The notes beneath the pieces are model-generated. The model was not told the DNA's origin and did no database searches. It saw nothing but the letters and a program-made list of their open reading frames with translations. Below, piece by piece: positions 28,716 through 40,624 of a stretch of 64,000 nucleotides of DNA; the first letter of the stretch is position 1, and every line of letters starts with the position of its first letter. A program made the translations under genes and the position numbers. Location of the stretch: NCBI RefSeq assembly GCF_900187265.1, contig NZ_LT906450.1, forward strand, positions 1,789,444 through 1,853,443, read 5' to 3'. Source of the stretch: Rhodococcus rhodochrous. GTDB taxonomy: Bacteria > Actinomycetota > Actinomycetes > Mycobacteriales > Mycobacteriaceae.

Positions 28716-29192
28716 TCAGGCAGGAACGTCGTCGCCTTCGCCGTCCCCGTTGTCGTCGGGTGCCGGTGCCGCCGGCACATTCGTGAGATCGACGCCCGGC
28801 AGCAGGAAGCAACCCTGGCCGTCGGAGTTCTGATGAGCACCCCAGACTGCGCTGACCACGAGTCCGTCACCCGTCTGGAGGGCGATCGCGGGCTCGTCCC
28901 CCTCGGCCGCGTCCGGAAGAACGCCGCCACCGAGCTGCAGCGTCCTCAGGTTCACCCAGTTGATCTGGCCTCCGCCGCTGCCCTCCTGCTCGATCTCGTA
29001 TTCGATCCCGGCGGGCGCCGCGTCCTCCTCGGCGACGGCGGTCTCCGTGTCGACCACGCCGACGCCCGCCGGGCATCCGATGGGGATCGGCTGGAAGTCG
29101 ATGGGCTCGGCGCTCGCGAGAGCAGGGGCCGCGAATGCGGTTGCACCCGCAGCGGCAAGAACGGTGATTCCACGCACAGTCCGCGTCTTCAT
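28716..29192 (-). CDS. Small secreted protein of unknown function
   Basis: This 158-residue protein has a Sec-type signal peptide (basic MKTRTVRG, hydrophobic ITVLAAAGATAFAAP, likely cleavage after ALASA). The mature part is acidic, has two Cys residues, and ends in a low-complexity tail rich in Asp, Gly and Ala. The ATG at 29192 has AAGGGA seven bases upstream. I do not recognise a family. It is oriented against its neighbours and interrupts the prfA-prmC pair seen in other actinobacteria. Confidence 0.75.
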   Translation of the reverse strand: MKTRTVRGITVLAAAGATAFAAPALASAEPIDFQPIPIGCPAGVGVVDTETAVAEEDAAPAGIEYEIEQEGSGGGQINWVNLRTLQLGGGVLPDAAEGDEPAIALQTGDGLVVSAVWGAHQNSDGQGCFLLPGVDLTNVPAAPAPDDNGDGEGDDVPA

Positions 29193-29376
29193 GGAGCAAT
29201 CCCTTTCTGTCGATGAAACCGACCGGAAGGTATCGGTCCTCGTTCGGGTGCCCACCCTGCCGTGTCGTCAATCACGTTGCCGGAAACACACTCGATGTCC
29301 GGTCCGTGCGTTCTGCCTGCAATGCGAGGGCTACCTCCCCGTAGTGCAGGGCCGAGGTCGTGGCACGCTGTAAGGC

Positions 29377-30300
29377 GTGAGCCGTCAACCTCTGCGCCTG
29401 GCCATCATCGAAGCGGCATCGGTCCTCGAGGAAGCAGGAGTCCCGAGTCCCCGGGTCGACGCCGAACTTCTCGCAGCGCACCTCCTCGGCATCGAGCGCG
29501 GGCGACTCGGGCTGGTGCCGCTCGTCGACGCCGCGATCATCGACGCCTACCGGTCCATGGTCGAACAGCGGGCGAAGCGGATACCCCTGCAATACATCAC
29601 CGGCACCTCACCGATGGGAGAGATCGACCTGGCGGTGGGGCCGGGTGTCTTCGTTCCGCGTCCCGAGACGGAACTGCTGCTCGGGTGGGCGCTGGCCTTC
29701 CTCGAACGCCACGGCAGCCGCAATCCGGTCGTGCTCGACCTGTGCACCGGATCCGGCGCGCTGGCCCTGGCGATCGCGCACGCGCGTCCCGACGCCGAGG
29801 TCCACGCCGTCGAACTCGAAGCGAAGGCCCTCGGGTGGGCGCGACGGAACGCCGAGGCCCGTGTGCAGGAGGGGGACACCCCTATCCGGCTGTACCAGGG
29901 GGACGTCACCGACCGCACTCTGCTCACCAACCTCGAAGGCAGTGTCGACCTCGTGGTCGCCAACCCGCCCTACATCCCCGAGGGGGCCGACCTCGAACCC
30001 GAGGTGATCGAACACGATCCGCACTCGGCGCTCTTCGGGGGAGCCGACGGCCTGTCCGTCATCCGGCCGATGGTCTCCAACATCGCGCGGTGGCTGCGGA
30101 TCGGGGGAGCGGCAGCGGTCGAGCACGACGACACGCACAGCCTGCTGGTCGCCGAACTGTTCGAGCAGCGCCGGGTGTTCGGGGACGTCGTACGGCACCC
30201 CGACCTCGCCGGGAAGGCCCGCTTCGTGACCGCACACCGTGTGCCCACCGCAGTGGAGGCCGACCGCATGAAGTCGGTACGGTCTGCGGCGGACGGCTGA
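29377..30300 (+). CDS. prmC: Release factor glutamine methyltransferase
   Basis: This 307-residue SAM-dependent enzyme N5-methylates the glutamine of the GGQ motif in release factors. The N-terminal helical domain (1-85) is followed by the methyltransferase domain with LDLCTGSGALALAIA and the catalytic NPPY at 196-199. It starts with GTG. The spacing of 51 bases to the next gene suggests one transcript with the threonylcarbamoyl-AMP synthase gene. Confidence 0.95.
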   Translation: MSRQPLRLAIIEAASVLEEAGVPSPRVDAELLAAHLLGIERGRLGLVPLVDAAIIDAYRSMVEQRAKRIPLQYITGTSPMGEIDLAVGPGVFVPRPETELLLGWALAFLERHGSRNPVVLDLCTGSGALALAIAHARPDAEVHAVELEAKALGWARRNAEARVQEGDTPIRLYQGDVTDRTLLTNLEGSVDLVVANPPYIPEGADLEPEVIEHDPHSALFGGADGLSVIRPMVSNIARWLRIGGAAAVEHDDTHSLLVAELFEQRRVFGDVVRHPDLAGKARFVTAHRVPTAVEADRMKSVRSAADG

Positions 30301-30351
30301 CGGGCAGGACCCGTCCGGTGCCGATTGCGGCCGAAGTGGAAGGATGAGCGC

Positions 30352-31014
30352 GTGAGCACCGTGTACGACTGCAACAACGAAGCTTCGCGCGCCGCCGGAC
30401 TCAACGCGGCGCGCGGTGCACTCAAGGCCGGACGACTCGTCGTCGTACCCACCGACACGGTGTACGGCATCGCTGCCGACGCGTTCGACTCGGACGCCGT
30501 GACCGCGCTCCTGCGCGCGAAGGGACGCGGCCGCGACATGCCGGTGCCGGTCCTCGTCGGATCGTGGACGACCATCGACGGCCTCGTCGCCTCCGTGCGT
30601 CCCGAGGCGCGGGAGTTGATCCGCGCGTTCTGGCCGGGCGGGCTCAGCCTCGTGGTGCACCAGGCGCCGTCTCTGGCCTGGGATCTCGGCGACACCCGCG
30701 GCACGGTCATGCTCCGCATGCCGCTGCACCCGGTCATCCTGGAACTGCTGCGCGAGGTCGGTCCGCTCGCGGTCTCCAGCGCCAACGTCTCCGGCCGGCC
30801 CCCCGCCACGAACGTCACCGAGGCGCGCGAGCAACTCGGAGCGTCGGCGAGTGTCTATCTCGACGGTGGCCCCGCCGAGCACGGTGTCGCATCGACGATC
30901 GTCGACCTCACGGGTGACCGCCCGCGCATCCTGCGCGAAGGCGCGGTGACGGCCGAGGCACTCGCGGAGGTTCTCGGCGACGATCCCGAGCGTCTCCGGT
31001 CCGGCGGGGAGTAG
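30352..31014 (+). CDS. L-threonylcarbamoyladenylate synthase (Sua5/YrdC family)
   Basis: This 220-residue protein makes the threonylcarbamoyl-AMP used for the t6A modification of ANN-decoding tRNAs. KAGRLVVVPTDTVYGIAADAF is the family signature, and LAVSSANVSGRPPATN is near the active site. It has the YrdC domain only, not the longer Sua5 form. The GTG at 30352 has AAGGA 8 bases upstream; an in-frame upstream extension is not conserved. Confidence 0.93.
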   Translation: MSTVYDCNNEASRAAGLNAARGALKAGRLVVVPTDTVYGIAADAFDSDAVTALLRAKGRGRDMPVPVLVGSWTTIDGLVASVRPEARELIRAFWPGGLSLVVHQAPSLAWDLGDTRGTVMLRMPLHPVILELLREVGPLAVSSANVSGRPPATNVTEAREQLGASASVYLDGGPAEHGVASTIVDLTGDRPRILREGAVTAEALAEVLGDDPERLRSGGE

Positions 31015-31033
31015 CGGCGGAGGAACGGAGCAC

Positions 31034-32239
31034 GTGACTGCAGCCGACACCACCGCCGTACTGCTCGCCCAGGCCGGGCGAGGCGCCGGCGTCCCCATCC
31101 GGGAACTTCTCCTCGTCCTGCTCACCGCCGCGGTGGTGACCTTTCTCGCGACCGGTGTGGTGAGGATCCTCGCGCTGAAGTTCGGGGCGGTTGCCGTTCC
31201 CCGCGACCGCGACGTGCACGTGACCCCGACCCCGCGGATGGGTGGGGTCGGCATGTACATCGGCCTCGTCGCGGGAATCGTGTTCGCTCAGCAATTGCCT
31301 GCTCTGACAAGGGGTTTCGAATTCACCCCGGATATGGGGGCGGCGCTCGTCGCGGCCTCGATCATCGTCGTCGTCGGCATCGTCGACGACCGGTGGGGAC
31401 TCGACGCGCTCACCAAGTTCGTCGGCCAGGTCACCGCGGCCGGCGTGCTCGTGATCATGGGCGTGAGCTGGATCGTCATCTACGACCCGTTCAGTGCCTC
31501 GACGCTCGTGCTCGACCAGCTCCAGGGCGGCCTCATCACCGTCGCCGTCGCCGCGGTGACGATCAACGCGATGAACTTCGTCGACGGACTCGACGGACTG
31601 GCGGCCGGACTGGGGCTCATCGCCGCACTCGCGATCTGCGCGTTCTCCGTCGGTCTGCTGCTCGATCAGGGCGGCGACGTCTCCGCCTACCCGCCGGCCC
31701 TCATGGCCGCGGCCCTCGCCGGCGCCTGCCTCGGCTTCCTGCCGCACAACTTCCAGCCCGCCAAGATCTTCATGGGCGACTCCGGGTCGATGCTCATCGG
31801 TCTCATGCTCGCCGCGATCTCCACGAGCGCCTCGGGCCTCATCCCGCTCAGTGCCTACGGTTCGCGCGACCTGCTCGGTCTGCTCTCGCCGCTGATCCTG
31901 GTCGGTGCCGTGATGTTCATCCCGATCCTCGACCTGCTCCTCGCGATCGTGCGGCGCACCCGGGCCGGCGTCAGCCCCTTCAGCCCCGACAAGATGCACC
32001 TCCACCACCGCCTGCTGCAGATCGGGCACTCGCACCGTCGCGTGGTGCTGCTGCTCTACCTGTGGGTCGGCATCCTGGCCTTCGGGGCCGTCGGTTCCTC
32101 GCTGCTCGACCGGCGGGCGGTGGTGTTGATCCTCGCGGGCGGTCTCGTGTTCGCCCTCGTCGTGACCGCCGTGCCGTCGCTGCGGCGGCACGACGAGTCG
32201 GGGGAGACGCCGCCGGAGCACTCGCGAGAGGTCGGTTAG
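31034..32239 (+). CDS. wecA: Polyprenyl-phosphate N-acetylglucosamine-1-phosphate transferase (MraY/WecA family)
   Basis: This 401-residue integral membrane enzyme has about 11 helices. It transfers GlcNAc-1-phosphate from UDP-GlcNAc to decaprenyl phosphate, the first step of arabinogalactan linker synthesis in mycolata. Visible motifs are VGIVDDRWGLD, NFVDGLDGLAAG, FMGDSGSMLIG and the His motif KMHLHHRLLQIGHSHRR. It starts with GTG and lies 19 bases after the preceding gene. The position matches rfe (Rv1302) of M. tuberculosis. Confidence 0.93.
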   Translation: MTAADTTAVLLAQAGRGAGVPIRELLLVLLTAAVVTFLATGVVRILALKFGAVAVPRDRDVHVTPTPRMGGVGMYIGLVAGIVFAQQLPALTRGFEFTPDMGAALVAASIIVVVGIVDDRWGLDALTKFVGQVTAAGVLVIMGVSWIVIYDPFSASTLVLDQLQGGLITVAVAAVTINAMNFVDGLDGLAAGLGLIAALAICAFSVGLLLDQGGDVSAYPPALMAAALAGACLGFLPHNFQPAKIFMGDSGSMLIGLMLAAISTSASGLIPLSAYGSRDLLGLLSPLILVGAVMFIPILDLLLAIVRRTRAGVSPFSPDKMHLHHRLLQIGHSHRRVVLLLYLWVGILAFGAVGSSLLDRRAVVLILAGGLVFALVVTAVPSLRRHDESGETPPEHSREVG

Positions 32240-32250
32240 GCTCGGATATC

Positions 32251-32730
32251 GTGACGAACCCGGATCATCCCGAACCCGACCACGGTCCGCCCTCGCTGCC
32301 CGACCCGATCGCGCCGATGCGTGCGGCCGTGCGGTACGGCGCCCTCGGACTTCTCGCACTCGCCGTCGTGGCGTCGGTGATCTCGGTGCTCGTCGCCGGG
32401 ATGCCCGGCCTGTGGGGTGCACTCATCGGAGCGGCCGTCGGCGGAGGGTTCATCCTCTTCACCGCACTCGGCGTTCTCCTGACGTCGAAGATGCCGGCGA
32501 TGACCGCCGGAGCCGTACTTCTCGGCACCTGGCTGCTGAAGCTGATCCTCGCCATCGTCGTGATGGGCTCGCTCGACTCGCTCGACTTCTACAACCGCAA
32601 CGCGCTCGTCCTCACCATCGTGTTCGCCCTGGTCATCGTTCTGGGAGCCGAGACCTACGGGGTGCTCTCGCAACGCGCCCTGTATGTCGATCCCCAGGCG
32701 TCGTCCGGATCCGACAACGACGATCGGTAG
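32251..32730 (+). CDS. Small membrane protein upstream of the ATP synthase operon (AtpI-like)
   Basis: This 159-residue protein has four predicted membrane helices, including a Gly-rich pair (LWGALIGAAVGGGFILFTALG), and an acidic tail. Place and topology match AtpI/Rv1303-type proteins, which help assemble the c-ring. It starts with GTG, 11 bases after wecA. It is separated from atpB by 313 bases, so it may have its own mRNA end. Confidence 0.7.
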   Translation: MTNPDHPEPDHGPPSLPDPIAPMRAAVRYGALGLLALAVVASVISVLVAGMPGLWGALIGAAVGGGFILFTALGVLLTSKMPAMTAGAVLLGTWLLKLILAIVVMGSLDSLDFYNRNALVLTIVFALVIVLGAETYGVLSQRALYVDPQASSGSDNDDR

Positions 32731-33043
32731 TAGCACCGCTTGTCCATAACCCCCCACGTAGGAACCCACCTACGCACTGTCGTAGAGCAGTTGGTAGGGT
32801 GAGTTCTACGAGAGTGACGCTGCCCGCATCGGGTTCGAAGAGGGTGCGCAGTTGTGACTTCGTAGGCGGTCGTGTTCAAATGGCCGCCGAGTCGACGAGA
32901 GTCGCCGACACCGGCAGGAAGCGGGACCGTTCACGCGGTTCGGACCACTGGCGAATACGCGAGCCGACCTGGTCGACTTCTGGATCGTCAATGTCCGATC
33001 GAACCGCAGACGGCATGCCTGCGGCCGACTACGGGAGAGAGCG
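32731..33043. other. Gene-free leader of the atp operon
   Basis: The 313 bases between the AtpI-like gene and atpB contain no reading frame that I can support. The first 90 bases hold short inverted repeats around CGTAGG/CCTACG and CGTAGA/TCTACG (32755-32815), which could be an operator or a terminator. A promoter for the atp operon is expected here, but I cannot place -35 and -10 boxes with confidence. Confidence 0.5.
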
Positions 33044-33058
33044 CTGAGCGTCACCACC

Positions 33059-33838
33059 TTGGCAGCCGGAGAATTCCACGCGCCGTCACTAGCTGATTTT
33101 TTCCCACCGGCAGTCCTGTTCGAAGGCACCCCCTTCGAGATGGACCGGCTGATGCTCATCCGCGTCGCCGTCGCCCTGATCGTCGCGCTGTTCTTCTTCT
33201 TCGCGCTGCGGAGTCCGAAGATCGTGCCGCGGGGCGTGCAGAACGTCGCCGAGATCATGCTCGACTTCGTCCGGATCCATATCGCCGAGGACATCCTCGG
33301 TAAGGAACAGGGACGCCGGTTCCTCCCGGTGATCGTCACCATCTTCTTCTTGGTGGTCGGTCTGAACCTGACATCGGTCATCCCGTTCCTCAACATCTCG
33401 TCCAACGCACGAATCGGTATGCCGATCGTGCTCGCGGCACTCGCCTACATCGTCTTCAACTATGTGGGCATCAAGAAGTACGGATTCTTCCGCTACGTCA
33501 AGAGCAGCATCGTCATCCCGAACCTGCCGCCCGCTCTCCACGTGCTGGTGATCCCGATCGAGTTCGTCTCGACGTTCATTCTGCGGCCGTTCACGCTGAC
33601 CATTCGTCTCATGGCCAACATGCTGGCCGGTCACATCATGCTCGTGCTGTTCTTCAGTGCCACGCAGTTCTTCTTCTTCGATTCCGACGGCTTCATGAAG
33701 GTGTTCGGCATCGGTTCTCTCATCGGCGGAATCGCGTTCACCTTCTTCGAGCTCCTGGTGATCGTCCTGCAGGCCTACATCTTCGCGCTGCTCACCGCGG
33801 TGTACATCGACCTGGCCCTGCACGCCGAAGAGCACTAG
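33059..33838 (+). CDS. atpB: ATP synthase Fo subunit a
   Basis: This membrane subunit of about 260 residues forms the proton half-channels beside the c-ring. The essential arginine is in FTLTIRLMANMLAGH (fifth helix), preceded by EFVSTFILRP. The listed start is the TTG at 33059. A better ribosome-binding site (GGGAGAGAG, 33033-33041) lies at ideal distance from an in-frame CTG at 33044, which would add five residues (LSVTT). The true start is therefore uncertain. It is first in the atpBEFHAGDC operon. Confidence 0.93.
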   Translation: MAAGEFHAPSLADFFPPAVLFEGTPFEMDRLMLIRVAVALIVALFFFFALRSPKIVPRGVQNVAEIMLDFVRIHIAEDILGKEQGRRFLPVIVTIFFLVVGLNLTSVIPFLNISSNARIGMPIVLAALAYIVFNYVGIKKYGFFRYVKSSIVIPNLPPALHVLVIPIEFVSTFILRPFTLTIRLMANMLAGHIMLVLFFSATQFFFFDSDGFMKVFGIGSLIGGIAFTFFELLVIVLQAYIFALLTAVYIDLALHAEEH

Positions 33839-33877
33839 CTCGACGAACGGCACGACCCACATCTACACAAAGACTGA

Positions 33878-34177
<300 letters not shown>

Positions 34178-34190
34178 TCCGACGATCACA

Positions 34191-34754
34191 ATGGCTGACA
34201 GCATCCTGATCCTCGCGGCAGAGGAAGGGGAGACTCCCAATCCCCTTCTCCCCGCGACATACGACATCGTCTGGTCGCTGGTCGCCCTGATCCTCGTCGG
34301 ATTCGTCTTCTGGAAGTTCGTGCTTCCGATGTTCCAGAAGGTGCTCGACGAGCGTTCGGAGCTGATCGAAGGCGGCATCAAGAAGGCAGAGGAAGCTCAG
34401 GCGGAGGCTGCGGCCGCGCTCGAGCAGTACCGTAGCCAGCTCGCCGAGGCCCGCACCGAGGCGGCGCAGATCCGTGAAGAGGCCCGTGCACAGGGCCAGC
34501 AGATCATCGCCGACATGAAGGCGCAGGCCCAGGAGGAGAGCGACCGTATCGTCGCCGCCGGTCACAACCAGCTGCAGGCCCAGCGCCAGCAGATCGTGGC
34601 CGAGCTGCGTAGCGATCTCGGACGCAGCTCCGTGGATCTCGCCGAGAAGATCCTCGGCGAAGCGCTCGCGGACGACGTGAAGCGTGCCGGCTCGATCGAT
34701 CGGTTCCTCGACGAACTCGACTCCCTCAGCGCTGACTCTGCATCCGGAAAGTGA
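34191..34754 (+). CDS. atpF: ATP synthase Fo subunit b
   Basis: This 187-residue stator subunit has one N-terminal membrane helix (about 28-48, [18 protein letters not shown]) and a long charged coiled coil rich in Ala, Glu and Gln. It links subunit a to the F1 head through delta. It is a normal stand-alone b. In mycobacteria delta is fused to a second b domain, which is not the case here. Its end overlaps the possible GTG start of atpH. Confidence 0.96.
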   Translation: MADSILILAAEEGETPNPLLPATYDIVWSLVALILVGFVFWKFVLPMFQKVLDERSELIEGGIKKAEEAQAEAAAALEQYRSQLAEARTEAAQIREEARAQGQQIIADMKAQAQEESDRIVAAGHNQLQAQRQQIVAELRSDLGRSSVDLAEKILGEALADDVKRAGSIDRFLDELDSLSADSASGK

Positions 34755-34759
34755 GCACC

Positions 34760-35575
34760 ATGTACGCAGCAAGCCGTGAGGCACTCGCTCATACGCGTTC
34801 CGCGTTGCAGTCCGCCCTGGGCTCGGGTGCCGCGACTGCCGCTGCGGCTCAGGCCGGTTCCGAACTCTTCTCGGTGGTCGAGGCGCTCGACAGCCAGCGG
34901 GCTCTCCGGACCGCGCTGGCCGACGCCTCGGCCCCGGCTGCCGTTCGCGAGCGGCTGGCCGAGCAGGTCTTCGGCGGCAAGGTTTCGGCCCAGACCCTCG
35001 CGACCGTCAAGGCCGCAGCGGGGCAGGACTGGTCGGCGCAGTCCGACCTGACCGGCTCGCTCGTCCAGCTCGGCCGTGAGGCACTGCTGAAGGCGGCGGC
35101 GGACCAGGACCAGCTCGACACCGTCGAGGACGAACTGTTCCGCCTCGGTCGCATCGTGGCCGGCGACCCCGAACTCGAGCAGACGCTCTCGGATCGCAGC
35201 ACCCCGGCTTCGGCCAAGCGTGATCTGCTGACGCGCCTGCTGTACGGCAAGGTCACCGCGGTCACCGAGGCCCTGGCGGTCCACGCGGTCGGTCGGCTGA
35301 GCACGTCGCCGGCCGAGACGTTCGACGAGTTGTCGGCGCTCGCCGCGGCCCAGCGGGACCGTGCCGTCGCGCACGTCCGCAGCGCGGCACCGCTCGATGC
35401 GAAGCAGGAGGAGCGGCTCACCGCGACCCTGACCCGCATCTACGGGAAGCCTGTGACGGTGCACGTCGAGGTCGATCCCGAGCTTCTCAGTGGATTGGTC
35501 GTCCGGGTGGGCGACGAGGTCATCGACGGTAGTGCCGCGGGTCGACTCGCTGCAGTGCGCAAGAGCCTCACGTAG
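34760..35575 (+). CDS. atpH: ATP synthase F1 subunit delta
   Basis: This delta subunit of about 271 residues connects the b stalk to the alpha/beta head. The N-terminal helical domain and the C-terminal [25 protein letters not shown] signature are clear. The ATG at 34760 is 10 bases after GGAAA. A GTG at 34751 overlapping the atpF stop would add three residues. It is longer than the E. coli protein (177) because of an actinobacterial insert in the middle, but has no b-type domain. Confidence 0.94.
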   Translation: MYAASREALAHTRSALQSALGSGAATAAAAQAGSELFSVVEALDSQRALRTALADASAPAAVRERLAEQVFGGKVSAQTLATVKAAAGQDWSAQSDLTGSLVQLGREALLKAAADQDQLDTVEDELFRLGRIVAGDPELEQTLSDRSTPASAKRDLLTRLLYGKVTAVTEALAVHAVGRLSTSPAETFDELSALAAAQRDRAVAHVRSAAPLDAKQEERLTATLTRIYGKPVTVHVEVDPELLSGLVVRVGDEVIDGSAAGRLAAVRKSLT

Positions 35576-35635
35576 TCCACTACCGAACACACACATAGAT
35601 CTTTTCGAAGACCAGATACCGAGAGCAGGAAGAAC

Positions 35636-37279
35636 ATGGCGGAGCTGACGATCTCCTCCGACGAGATCCGTAGCGCGATTGACAATTACACCGCGAGCTA
35701 CTCCCCGGAGGCCTCCCGCGAGGAGGTCGGCGTGGTCGTCGACACCAGTGACGGCATCGCGCACATCAGCGGTCTGCCGTCGGCGATGGCGAACGAGCTG
35801 CTGGAGTTCCCCGGTGGCGTCCTCGGCGTGGCCCTCAACCTCGAGGCCACCGAGATCGGTGCCGTTATCCTGGGCGACTTCCAGACCATCGAGGAAGGCC
35901 AGGAAGTCAAGCGGACCGGCGACGTTCTGTCGGTGCCGGTGAGCGACAACTTCCTCGGTCGCGTCGTGAACCCGCTCGGTCAGCCGATCGACGGCCTCGG
36001 CGACATCGAAGCCGATGAGACCCGCGCCCTCGAGCTGCAGGCCGCGACCGTGCTGGAGCGCCAGCCGGTCGAGGAGCCGCTGCAGACCGGCATCAAGGCC
36101 ATCGACGCGATGACCCCGATCGGCCGCGGCCAGCGTCAGCTCGTGATCGGCGACCGCAAGACGGGCAAGACCGCGGTCTGCATCGACGCGATCCTGAACC
36201 AGAAGGCGAACTGGGAGACCGGCGACCCGAAGCAGCAGGTCCGCTGCATCTACGTCGCGATCGGCCAGAAGGGCTCGACCATCGCGGGTGTCAAGCAGGC
36301 ACTCGAGGAGAACGGCGCGATGGAGTACACCACCATCGTCGCGGCTCCGGCCTCCGACTCCGCCGGCTTCAAGTGGCTCGCCCCCTACACCGGTTCGGCC
36401 CTCGGCCAGCACTGGATGTACCAGGGCAAGCACGTCCTCATCGTGTTCGACGACCTGACCAAGCAGGCCGAGGCCTACCGCGCCATCTCGCTGCTGCTGC
36501 GTCGTCCGCCGGGCCGCGAGGCATACCCCGGCGACGTCTTCTACCTGCACTCGCGTCTGCTGGAGCGCTCCGCCAAGCTCTCCGACGAACTCGGTGGCGG
36601 CTCGCTGACGGCCCTGCCGATCATCGAGACCAAGGCGAACGACGTGTCGGCCTACATCCCGACCAACGTCATCTCCATCACCGACGGCCAGGTCTTCCTC
36701 GAGTCCGACCTGTTCAACAAGGGTGTCCGCCCCGCCATCAACGTCGGTATCTCGGTTTCCCGAGTCGGTGGCGCCGCCCAGACCAAGGGCATGAAGAAGG
36801 TCTCCGGTTCGCTGCGTCTCGAGCTCGCGCAGTTCCGTGAGCTCGAAGGCTTCGCCGCCTTCGCATCCGACCTCGACGCCGCGTCGAAGGCTCAGCTCGA
36901 GCGCGGTCAGCGTCTCGTCGAGCTCCTCAAGCAGGACCAGTACGCTCCCATCGCGGTCGAGGACCAGATCGTGTCGATCTACCTCGCCGGCGAAGGTGTC
37001 TTCGACTCGGTTCCGGTCGAGGACGTGCGTCGCTTCGAGACCGAGCTCCTCGAGGATCTGCACCGCAACGCCGCAGGCGTCTACGAGCAGATCGCCGGTG
37101 GCAAGGCCCTGTCCGACGAGTCGATCGAGGCTCTCCGCGCCGCGACCGCCAAGTTCAAGGAGGGCTTCATCGCCTCCGACGGCAGCCGTGTCGTGAACGA
37201 GGCAGAGGCCGAGGCCCTCGGTGCCGACGAGGTCCAGCAGGAGCAGGTCTCCGTCAAGCGCACCACCGTTCGCAAGTGA
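35636..37279 (+). CDS. atpA: ATP synthase F1 subunit alpha
   Basis: This 547-residue non-catalytic nucleotide-binding subunit has Walker [10 protein letters not shown] near residues 171-179 and the alpha signature [14 protein letters not shown]. The last 35 or so residues (from about 512) extend beyond the E. coli protein. A similar C-terminal extension in mycobacteria suppresses ATP hydrolysis. AGGAAGAAC precedes the ATG. Confidence 0.97.
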   Translation: MAELTISSDEIRSAIDNYTASYSPEASREEVGVVVDTSDGIAHISGLPSAMANELLEFPGGVLGVALNLEATEIGAVILGDFQTIEEGQEVKRTGDVLSVPVSDNFLGRVVNPLGQPIDGLGDIEADETRALELQAATVLERQPVEEPLQTGIKAIDAMTPIGRGQRQLVIGDRKTGKTAVCIDAILNQKANWETGDPKQQVRCIYVAIGQKGSTIAGVKQALEENGAMEYTTIVAAPASDSAGFKWLAPYTGSALGQHWMYQGKHVLIVFDDLTKQAEAYRAISLLLRRPPGREAYPGDVFYLHSRLLERSAKLSDELGGGSLTALPIIETKANDVSAYIPTNVISITDGQVFLESDLFNKGVRPAINVGISVSRVGGAAQTKGMKKVSGSLRLELAQFRELEGFAAFASDLDAASKAQLERGQRLVELLKQDQYAPIAVEDQIVSIYLAGEGVFDSVPVEDVRRFETELLEDLHRNAAGVYEQIAGGKALSDESIEALRAATAKFKEGFIASDGSRVVNEAEAEALGADEVQQEQVSVKRTTVRK

Positions 37280-37327
37280 GCGGGGAGTCCATGACCCAGC
37301 GTCCAGTGAAGGGAGTGTGATCGACGA

Positions 37328-38311
37328 ATGGCGAACTTGCGCGAACTGCGCTCGCGGATCAAGTCGGTCAACTCGACCAAGAAGATCACCAAGGCGCAGG
37401 AACTGATCGCGACGTCGCGTATCACGAAGGCCCAGGCCCGAGTGGCAGCGTCCAAGCCGTACGCCGAGGAGATCACCAAGGTGCTCTCCGAGCTGGCGAG
37501 TGCGTCGGCCTCGTTGGATCACCCCCTGCTCAACGAGCGCGAGAACCCCAAGCGTGCCGCAGTGCTGGTCGTGACCAGCGACCGCGGTATGGCCGGCGGT
37601 TACAACTCCAACGTCCTCAAGGAAGCCGAGGAGCTGCGGCAGCTGCTCCTCAGCGAGGGCAAGGAGCCTGTGCTGTACGTGATGGGCGGCAAGGGCCTCG
37701 GCTACTACACGTTCCGTGAGCGTGAAGTGGCCGCTGCCTGGACGGGCTTCTCGCAGGACCCCCGTTACACGGACGCCGCGAAGGCGAGCCGTCACCTGGT
37801 CGAGCTGTTCATGGCGGGTTCGGGCACCGAGGTGCCCGCCCCGAACGGCGAGGGCACCATCGAGGGCGTCGACGAACTGCACATCGTCTACACCCGCTTC
37901 GTGTCGATGCTGACCCAGACCCCCCAGGTTCGCAGGATGGCTCCGCTCGAGGTGAGCATCACCGAGGACGAGATCGACCTCGGCGAGGACATGCTCACCG
38001 ACGGACGCCGCGCCACGGACACCGAGGGACCGCAGGCCGTGTACAACTTCGAGCCGGAGGCCGGAGTTCTGCTCGAGGCTCTCCTGCCGAAGTACATCAG
38101 CACGCGGATCTACGCGTCGCTGCTGGACGCGGCGGCCTCCGAGTCGGCAGCCCGTCGTACCGCCATGAAGGCCGCGACGGACAACGCCACGGAACTGGTG
38201 AACACCCTCAGCCGTCAGGCGAACCAGGCCCGCCAGGCCCAGATCACCCAGGAAATCAGCGAGATCGTCGGCGGTGCCGGTGCGCTCGCCTCGAGTGCAG
38301 GAAGTGACTGA
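37328..38311 (+). CDS. atpG: ATP synthase F1 subunit gamma
   Basis: This 327-residue central stalk subunit has N- and C-terminal coiled-coil helices ([39 protein letters not shown]). An extra loop around residues 160-180 ([17 protein letters not shown]) corresponds to the actinobacterial gamma insert described for mycobacteria. It lies 48 bases after atpA and 6 before atpD. Confidence 0.96.
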   Translation: MANLRELRSRIKSVNSTKKITKAQELIATSRITKAQARVAASKPYAEEITKVLSELASASASLDHPLLNERENPKRAAVLVVTSDRGMAGGYNSNVLKEAEELRQLLLSEGKEPVLYVMGGKGLGYYTFREREVAAAWTGFSQDPRYTDAAKASRHLVELFMAGSGTEVPAPNGEGTIEGVDELHIVYTRFVSMLTQTPQVRRMAPLEVSITEDEIDLGEDMLTDGRRATDTEGPQAVYNFEPEAGVLLEALLPKYISTRIYASLLDAAASESAARRTAMKAATDNATELVNTLSRQANQARQAQITQEISEIVGGAGALASSAGSD

Positions 38312-39766
<1,455 letters not shown>

Positions 39767-39772
39767 GCCACC

Positions 39773-40141
39773 GTGGCTGAGATGAGCGTGGACATCGTTG
39801 CCGTCGAGGAGCGTGTGTGGTCCGGATCGGCGACTCTCGTCACCGCCCAGACCACCGAGGGCGAGATCGGCATCATGCCCGGTCACGAGCCCGTGCTCGG
39901 CCAGCTCGTCGAGGGTGGCGTCGTGTCCGTCAGGACCGCGGACGGTGAGCGGATCGTCATGGCCGTCCATGGCGGATTCCTCTCGGTGACCGCGACGACG
40001 GTGACGGTGCTCGCCGAAGCCGCCGACCGCGTGGAGGACATCGACGTCGAGGCAGCGAAGTCGACTCTGAACGATGCGGATCGTGACGAGTCGGAGATCG
40101 CAGCGGCCCGCGGCCGCCTGCGGGCTGTCGAACGAGCCTGA
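39773..40141 (+). CDS. atpC: ATP synthase F1 subunit epsilon
   Basis: This 122-residue subunit has the N-terminal beta-sandwich ([16 protein letters not shown]) and a short C-terminal helical part. The C-terminus is shorter than in E. coli, as in mycobacteria. It starts with GTG six bases after atpD and ends the operon. Confidence 0.95.
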   Translation: MAEMSVDIVAVEERVWSGSATLVTAQTTEGEIGIMPGHEPVLGQLVEGGVVSVRTADGERIVMAVHGGFLSVTATTVTVLAEAADRVEDIDVEAAKSTLNDADRDESEIAAARGRLRAVERA

Positions 40142-40179
40142 TCGTCGAACAACGAGAGCCGCGACGGAGCCGACGAGCA

Positions 40180-40614
40180 GTGTCACTTGGATTTCTGATT
40201 CTTACTATCCTTGTGGTGCTGCTCGCGGTCTCCGTCGCGGCTTTGTTGTACCGCCTCTTCACCCTGCGCGGCGGGGGTACCGCCGCCATTCTGCGAGTTA
40301 TGCCTCAGAACGAAGGTTCCGGCTGGAGGCACGGAATCGTTCGGTACGGCGACGAGACACTCGCGTTCTACAAGCTTTCGAGCCTTCGGCCCGGACCCGA
40401 CGTACGACTGACCCGTCAGGGCATCGATGTGCGTTCGCGGCGCAAGCCGGAAGGCAGTGAGTTCGACATCATGACCGAGGACATCGTGATCCTCGATGTG
40501 ATCGACCGCGACGACTCGTACGAGATCGCGCTCGACAGCGGCGCTTTGATGGCCTTCATGTCCTGGGTCGAGTCCAGGCCCGATGGCCGGTCGCAGCGCC
40601 GCCGCCCCCTCTAG
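40180..40614 (+). CDS. DUF2550 membrane-anchored protein
   Basis: This 144-residue protein has one N-terminal membrane helix (LGFLILTILVVLLAVSVAALLY) and a soluble domain. GWRHGIVRYGDETLAFYKLSSLRPGP matches the DUF2550 family found downstream of atpC in mycolata (Rv1312). Its function is unknown. It starts with GTG. Its stop lies 10 bases from the end of the convergent ATR gene, with no room for a separate terminator. Confidence 0.85.
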   Translation: MSLGFLILTILVVLLAVSVAALLYRLFTLRGGGTAAILRVMPQNEGSGWRHGIVRYGDETLAFYKLSSLRPGPDVRLTRQGIDVRSRRKPEGSEFDIMTEDIVILDVIDRDDSYEIALDSGALMAFMSWVESRPDGRSQRRRPL

Positions 40615-40624
40615 AGGGACTTCC

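Noticed and set aside
32872-33096. Small frame of 74 codons in the atp leader
   Set aside because: It overlaps the atpB start region, has no ribosome-binding site, and the translation is Arg/Pro/Thr-rich noise.
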